This document shows positions 6,382 through 10,178 of a stretch of 10,178 nucleotides of DNA, one piece after another. Every line of letters starts with the position of its first letter. The stretch's first letter is position 1. The stretch covers positions 1-10,178 of the forward strand of contig JAGQVC010000028.1 of the NCBI GenBank assembly GCA_020438185.1, read 5' to 3'. The notes under the pieces are model-generated. The model was not told where the DNA came from. It did not search any database and saw only the letters and a list, made by a program, of their open reading frames with translations. This DNA comes from Bacteroidota bacterium (GTDB lineage: Bacteria; Bacteroidota; Bacteroidia; M30B66). A program made the position numbers and the translations under genes.

Positions 6382-7599
6382 ATGGTTACCGATGAGTTAA
6401 AGAGCACGTCCGATCAGCATTACAGAAAGCAGATTTATGCTTTGCTGCAGGTAACCCGCGCTATAAACTCGAATTACCCGGCAAAAGATCTGTTTAGCAT
6501 TTGCGAATACATTCTGGAAAAACAGCTGGGCTTTTCAAAATTTGCGTATTGCTCATTCGATGAAATCTGGAAATGGCCTATTTGTCTGAATGCCAAGCAC
6601 GAAACAGAACATATTCTTCCGGAAAATGACCTGGCCGACTTTACCGATATCACGGTGATTATTCCCGAAAAGCATCCTGAGCTTCAGAATTTTGATGTGG
6701 TTGTTCCGGTTTTGCATAAAAGTCAGGCTTTGGCTTATTTACTAATCGGAGATCTGGATCGGAAAACGATTTCGGAACGGAACCAGGATTTTGAGTTTGT
6801 TCAGACAATCTGCAACATCATTGCGGTAGCAATAGAAAACAAGCGACTTTTTAAGGATAACCTGCAACGCGAAATGTTTCGCCGCGAGCTTGAAATGGCG
6901 CGCGAAGTCCAGAACATGCTAATTCCATCGCAGCTGCCTTTTGATGAGTTTTTCGATTTCTCGGCTTTTTACCAACCCATGCGCCAGGTTGGTGGCGATT
7001 ACTATGATTTCATGTATCTGAATGAGGATGAAATTTTGTTTTGCGTTGCCGACGTTTCGGGAAAGGGTGTTGCAGCCGCCATTTTGATGGCCAATTTTCA
7101 GGCATACCTGCGTGCAATGGTGCCAGGCATGAAAAGTCTTTCGGAACTGGTTGTGCAGTTAAACGACCGCGTTGTACAAAGCGCCAAGGGCGAGAAGTTC
7201 ATAACCATGTTCATTGCGACCTATAAAATCTCAAACAGGGAGCTTACTTACGTTAATGCAGGTCACAATCCGCCGGTGTTGCATCATACCGAAGGTAATA
7301 AACACCTAAGCCTGGGGACAACCGGTTTGGGTATGCTCGAAAAGTTATTCAGATTAGAAGTAGGGCATGAAAAAATTCCGCACGAAGCGCTTTTGCTTTG
7401 CTATACCGACGGTTTGGTTGAACAGGAAAACGATACCGGATCTGATTTTGGTACCACTCAGCTTATTGCTTTTATGGACGAGCATGCAGGATTGCCGTCC
7501 GAAGAGTTTAACAAGCAGCTAATCGAGCATTTGGTAAGTTTTAAGGGGCAGCAGCCTTACATCGACGATATCGCCTTGCTTACCTGCCGCTTTCGCTAG
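6382..7599 (+). CDS. GAF-domain SpoIIE/RsbU-type PP2C serine phosphatase
   Basis: This 405-residue protein has a GAF-like sensory domain at about residues 15-160, a helical linker (QREMFRRELEMAREVQNMLIPSQLP, 162-186) whose end is the usual entry to the phosphatase, and a SpoIIE/PP2C domain at about 190-403. Metal-binding and family motifs are intact: GGDYYDF (204-210), ADVSGKG (223-229), NAGHNPP (292-298), YTDGLVE (341-347) and DD at 395-396. Such enzymes (RsbU, SpoIIE) dephosphorylate STAS-type anti-sigma-factor antagonists in partner-switching pathways, in the cytoplasm. No kinase, STAS protein or sigma factor is in the window, so the target is unknown. I prefer the ATG at 6382 to the TTG six bases upstream. 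No membrane segment is seen, so the signal is likely sensed by GAF in the cytoplasm. It follows the lpxD-like gene by 22 bp on the same strand and ends facing the O-antigen ligase gene. Confidence 0.9.
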   Translation: MVTDELKSTSDQHYRKQIYALLQVTRAINSNYPAKDLFSICEYILEKQLGFSKFAYCSFDEIWKWPICLNAKHETEHILPENDLADFTDITVIIPEKHPELQNFDVVVPVLHKSQALAYLLIGDLDRKTISERNQDFEFVQTICNIIAVAIENKRLFKDNLQREMFRRELEMAREVQNMLIPSQLPFDEFFDFSAFYQPMRQVGGDYYDFMYLNEDEILFCVADVSGKGVAAAILMANFQAYLRAMVPGMKSLSELVVQLNDRVVQSAKGEKFITMFIATYKISNRELTYVNAGHNPPVLHHTEGNKHLSLGTTGLGMLEKLFRLEVGHEKIPHEALLLCYTDGLVEQENDTGSDFGTTQLIAFMDEHAGLPSEEFNKQLIEHLVSFKGQQPYIDDIALLTCRFR

Positions 7600-7602
7600 T
7601 TT

Positions 7603-7720
7603 CTGTTTCCGGCTGCGCCGTGATGAGCACTTTTTCAATCAGCCCTTAATTGCTTCGGGCCCTTGTCAGGGCTGTTGGTTTTCTGTTTCCGTAATGCTGT
7701 TTTCCGGCTTCGCCGTGATG
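7603..7720. repeat. Imperfect direct duplication of the O-antigen ligase gene tail in the convergent gap
   Basis: The segment at 7603-7625, just after the phosphatase stop, nearly repeats 7697-7720 inside the end of the ligase gene: both read CTG, T-run, CCGGCT, then GCCGTGATG, differing by one inserted T and one T/G change. The preceding 12 bases TTTCTGTTTCCG occur exactly at 7600-7611 and again at 7680-7691. On the minus strand the outer copy looks like the ligase tail with a stretch of roughly a dozen bases deleted. Confidence 0.6.
7657..7673. terminator. Short GC hairpin between convergent genes, possible weak terminator
   Basis: GCCCT (7659-7663) and AGGGC (7668-7672) form a 5-bp stem with a 4-base loop, extended by a wobble pair. 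A wider pairing of CAGCCCT (7640-7646) with AGGGCTG (7668-7674) is an alternative. On the plus strand it is followed by a T-rich but interrupted stretch, so it could end the phosphatase transcript. It overlaps the stop codon of the ligase gene. No true U-run is present, hence low confidence. Confidence 0.25.
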
Positions 7721-9153
7721 TCATCTTCAGCGTTTTTGTGGTAAACATCAAGTGCCACAATTATCGCTATCAGCGACCAGAATGGTGCTGAAGCTTTGTC
7801 CTGATCCAGGAAATTATTCAGGAAACTGTGCAGGAAATAGGTGAATAAACCAATCAGACTGCCAATAGCAACAAACCGCACCTGTCGCGACCGTGCAGTT
7901 TTATAAACGCGGTTACCGGTTATAATAGTGGCAATTAGCAAGGCTGCATAAGACAAGCTGCCAAACAGTCCTGATTCAGATAGAGGTCCCAGAAATTCGC
8001 TGTGCGCATTCCCTAAAGTACCTGCGTTAGTACTTACGTAGGTAAGCTCGTAAGAGCGCTGAAAGGGAGCGTATTTAAAACGATAGGTTCCCGGCCCGAA
8101 TCCAAACACAGGCTTCGCCTGAAACATGCGCAGGGCTGCGCTCCAGCGATTGATTCGTTCCAGGTTGGAGGCGTCATTTTTAATATTCGAAACCGATTGA
8201 AGGTGTTCCTGTAAATCTTCGGATGAACTTTGTTTGTTCTGCGCCACTTTCTGCATAATGTCTTCTCTGAAGAAACCCAGAACAGCTAAGGAGATGAGTG
8301 CACCGGTAAAAACAATTTTCCAATCAACCCGAAAAAAGTATATCAGGTAAATGCCGTATGCTCCGAGCACGCTTAGCCAGGCTGCACGCGTATAGGAAAC
8401 AACAATTCCAACCAGAATAATGAAAAAGAAAATGAGTGATGTGAACCGTGTTTGCGGCGTGTACGATTTTTCGAAGGCAAACACAAACATCAGAGGCAAC
8501 ATCATGGCGATTACAGCACCATAAATGGTATGATCTTTAAAAAATGGCTGCATTACCCAATACAAGGCATTCTTATCGATGTTGTAATGGAAAAACTGAA
8601 CAATTGAATAAATGATTACAATGCTTAAGGGAACTGTAAAAAGCCAGATCCAGAAACGTATGTTTTCTTTTTTCCTGAATATCTGTGTTGCCACAAAATA
8701 AAACGCAACCACAAACCACAACCGGGCAATCGTGTACTTAATTGAAACCACCGGCATTGTAGATGTAAACGATGTTAACAGCATCCAGAAAAGCTGGAAA
8801 ATGATCACAATCGTTACAGGATGTCGGGTTATTTTCCGGTCAAATCCACCTTCGAATAAAAGCCGGAAGAAGAAAACCAGCATTACTCCGAATAACAAGG
8901 GTTCGGTAGGTAATGTGAGCGCTGCAAACTCGCTGAATTCGACGGTTAGCGAGAAAGGTGTGAAAAACAGGATGAAATAAACGAGCTTATCCAGCGCAAT
9001 AAGCGCTGAAAAAAGAATGAGTACGGCAAGCGGCAATATGGGAAGCAGGTAAAACTCCTCGGTAAGCAAATAGGAATTCAACCCTATAAACAGGGTCAGA
9101 ATTCCTGCAAACCACAAAGTGGAAGGGCTAACCCGCTTCAGTAAACTATTCAA
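7666..9153 (-). CDS. O-antigen ligase/polymerase family (Wzy_C) membrane protein
   Basis: This 495-residue, highly hydrophobic protein has about ten to twelve predicted membrane spans and the Wzy_C (PF04932-like) pattern of polysaccharide ligases and polymerases: SYTRAAWL at 253-260, a large periplasmic loop at about 295-400 with LERINRWSAALRMF (331-344), the FGFGPGTY turn (350-357), and NAHSEFLGPLSESGLFG (382-398) with His384. It should join or polymerise undecaprenyl-linked glycan on the periplasmic face; whether it acts as WaaL ligase, Wzy polymerase or an exopolysaccharide polymerase cannot be told from sequence. The start is TTG at 9153-9151; no ATG lies upstream in frame before the TAA at 9189-9187. 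It overlaps the end of the wzz-like gene by 8 bp, which suggests translational coupling. The hydrophilic C-terminal tail (474-495) is rich in E, N and T. Confidence 0.88.
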   Translation of the reverse strand: MNSLLKRVSPSTLWFAGILTLFIGLNSYLLTEEFYLLPILPLAVLILFSALIALDKLVYFILFFTPFSLTVEFSEFAALTLPTEPLLFGVMLVFFFRLLFEGGFDRKITRHPVTIVIIFQLFWMLLTSFTSTMPVVSIKYTIARLWFVVAFYFVATQIFRKKENIRFWIWLFTVPLSIVIIYSIVQFFHYNIDKNALYWVMQPFFKDHTIYGAVIAMMLPLMFVFAFEKSYTPQTRFTSLIFFFIILVGIVVSYTRAAWLSVLGAYGIYLIYFFRVDWKIVFTGALISLAVLGFFREDIMQKVAQNKQSSSEDLQEHLQSVSNIKNDASNLERINRWSAALRMFQAKPVFGFGPGTYRFKYAPFQRSYELTYVSTNAGTLGNAHSEFLGPLSESGLFGSLSYAALLIATIITGNRVYKTARSRQVRFVAIGSLIGLFTYFLHSFLNNFLDQDKASAPFWSLIAIIVALDVYHKNAEDDITAKPENSITETENQQP

Positions 9154-9901
9154 ACCTGGATCGGATTCGGTTGATGTTTTCGATAATTATAACGAGCACA
9201 ACAGACAGAAGGAATGTTGCCAGAGTTGACACCAAAACGATTAGCCAGCGAACGGGGTAAGATTTCTTTTCGGATGCCTTTGCCTCGTTAACCACGAATT
9301 TGTGCGGTATTTTATCATTGGCATCCACCTTCGATTCTTCGTATTTCGTTTTCAGGCGGCTAAGAGCTTCACGGTCGTGCTCCATATCCTGCGTAATGGA
9401 AGTATAAATACCACCATATTCGGCAAGTGTATCCATGTTATTTTCAATAGCGCGGATCACGCTTTGGTTGCCGGCAAGAAGTGCTTTACCATAAGCCTCG
9501 CTCAAACGCTCAACCTGACTGTCATAATCAAGAACGCCTTTTGAGCGAAGCATTTTTAGGGTGTCCTCGCGGGCATTCAGGTATTTTAGAAAATCACGGT
9601 ATTCCTTTTCTACAATGGCAAGTGCCTGTTGAGCCCGTTCATGCTGCATACGGGTTTTAACGGTGTCCAGAAGCATTGCGATTTCGTTGGCCATGTCGGC
9701 TGCCAGATTCGGATCTTCATCCATTACATCAATTCGTACCGATAAATATTCAGTGCGGTTAAATGAGATGTTTTCTTCAAATTTCCTGTTCAATTCTGTT
9801 TTTGGATACCTGCCGTCCTTGTCGATGCGGTAATGATCCATCAGATTAAATTTGGAAATTATTCTTTCCCTGATTTCATCAGAATTGAGGATTTGAAGCA
9901 T
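9146..9901 (-). CDS. Wzz C-terminal fragment (251 residues after the TAA)
   Basis: From the first in-frame ATG after the stop, this holds most of the periplasmic domain: the SVRIDVMDEDPNLAADMANEI segment region at 54-75, long helices at about 80-125 and 130-190 that look coiled-coil-forming, the NEAKAS-PVRW approach to the membrane at 205-219, and the second span at about 220-241 with a basic tail. It lacks the first span, so on its own it could not insert normally. I consider it part of the broken gene and not an independent one. Confidence 0.6.
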   Translation of the reverse strand: MLQILNSDEIRERIISKFNLMDHYRIDKDGRYPKTELNRKFEENISFNRTEYLSVRIDVMDEDPNLAADMANEIAMLLDTVKTRMQHERAQQALAIVEKEYRDFLKYLNAREDTLKMLRSKGVLDYDSQVERLSEAYGKALLAGNQSVIRAIENNMDTLAEYGGIYTSITQDMEHDREALSRLKTKYEESKVDANDKIPHKFVVNEAKASEKKSYPVRWLIVLVSTLATFLLSVVLVIIIENINRIRSRFE

Positions 9902-9940
9902 TTGTTCAACCTGCTCTTCTTCACCAAACTGAAGGATATT

Positions 9941-10171
9941 TTACTTTTCAAATGAATTTTCACTCAGCAGCGATTTGGAAATAGAGCTGTTGGTGGTTGG
10001 GAACATAATTACCGATGATTTAAATCGGGGCGGAATAAAATATTCCGACGAAAAAATCACAGAAGCCGCCATTGCCACCAGGGTAGCAATTATTATCGGC
10101 TTTCGTTTTCTCCAGAGAAAAATTACAAGTTTTGTCGAATCAAACAGACTTCCGACAGTTTGTTGTGCCAT
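9941..10171 (-). CDS. Wzz N-terminal fragment (76 residues before the TAA)
   Basis: This fragment carries the cytoplasmic N-terminus, a KRKP stretch, one membrane span at about residues 24-42, and the beginning of the periplasmic domain (YFIPPRFKSSVIMFP). It ends at FEK followed by TAA. If translated alone it would be a small membrane peptide lacking the coiled coil and second span, so it is unlikely to control chain length. The start ATG is preceded by CCCCAAA at the window edge; no ribosome-binding site is visible. Confidence 0.6.
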   Translation of the reverse strand: MAQQTVGSLFDSTKLVIFLWRKRKPIIIATLVAMAASVIFSSEYFIPPRFKSSVIMFPTTNSSISKSLLSENSFEK

Positions 10172-10178
10172 TTTGGGG

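Larger units (their letters stand above)
9146..10171 (-). pseudogene. Wzz-type polysaccharide chain-length determinant gene interrupted by an in-frame TAA
   Basis: Read as one frame of 342 codons, this is a complete Wzz-family gene: ATG at 10171, N-terminal membrane span at codons about 24-42, the family-type PPRFKSSVIMFPTTNSS segment (47-63), a coiled-coil-rich periplasmic domain, a PVRW segment before a second span near the C-terminus, and TAG at 9148-9146. Codon 77 is TAA (9943-9941). The thirteen codons after it (NILQFGEEEQVEQ) continue the family pattern and contain no start codon, so there is no frameshift, only a stop. One base change would give CAA, AAA or GAA. Wzz proteins set the chain length of O-antigen or capsule in the inner membrane. 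Either the gene is recently inactivated, the base is a sequencing or assembly error, or the stop is read through. The 8-bp overlap with the ligase gene implies an operon continuing from outside the window. Confidence 0.75.

Noticed and set aside
9941..9943. Programmed recoding or a changed genetic code at the wzz TAA
   Set aside because: TAA ends the amidase and lptD genes, TGA the J-domain, lpxD-like and ligase genes, and TAG the phosphatase and wzz frame, so the code is standard; no recoding structure is evident.
9902..9943. Frameshift in wzz
   Set aside because: The two parts are in the same frame: exactly 13 codons lie between the TAA and the next ATG.
1..10178. tRNA, rRNA, CRISPR array, insertion sequence, phage or defence genes
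   Set aside because: I found no direct repeat arrays, transposase or nuclease motifs, or structured RNA pattern. Coding density is high and genes look like ordinary envelope functions.

Overview
The window looks like chromosomal DNA from a member of the Bacteroidota (order not resolved). The evidence is the proteins themselves: a Bacteroidota-type LptD with the short basic C-terminal tail seen in that phylum, a single-pass MCE protein beside an amidase with a C-terminal SPOR-like region, and an extra short LpxD-like acyltransferase. Near-perfect Bacteroidota -7 elements (TAnnTTTG) lie in the divergent intergenic regions, and Shine-Dalgarno sequences are weak or absent. TAA, TAG and TGA are all used as normal stops.

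Left part (1-4465): a minus-strand pair, a membrane-anchored N-acetylmuramoyl-L-alanine amidase followed 14 bp later by an MlaD/MCE lipid-transport protein that runs off the left edge, is transcribed away from a plus-strand lptD gene. The 107-bp divergent gap carries a 9-bp perfect inverted repeat whose arms are each a consensus -7 promoter element. Middle part (4467-7599): a minus-strand J-domain membrane protein converges on lptD with one base between the stops. It is divergent from a plus-strand pair made of an LpxD-like acyltransferase and a GAF + SpoIIE/PP2C phosphatase, 22 bp apart. Right part (7666-10171): on the minus strand, a Wzz-type chain-length determinant gene, broken by one in-frame TAA, overlaps an O-antigen ligase/polymerase family gene by 8 bp.

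The common theme is the cell envelope: peptidoglycan cleavage, phospholipid transport, LPS insertion, a lipid A-type N-acyltransferase, and surface polysaccharide polymerisation or ligation with chain-length control. The GAF-phosphatase is the only signalling protein and the J-domain protein the only chaperone-like one; their link to envelope work is inferred from position only. I see no mobile element, CRISPR array, tRNA or rRNA, and no clear sign of a wholly new system. The points most worth checking are the interrupted wzz, the single cysteine pair in LptD, the altered active-site region of the LpxD paralog, the unclassified J-domain membrane protein and the symmetric divergent promoter.
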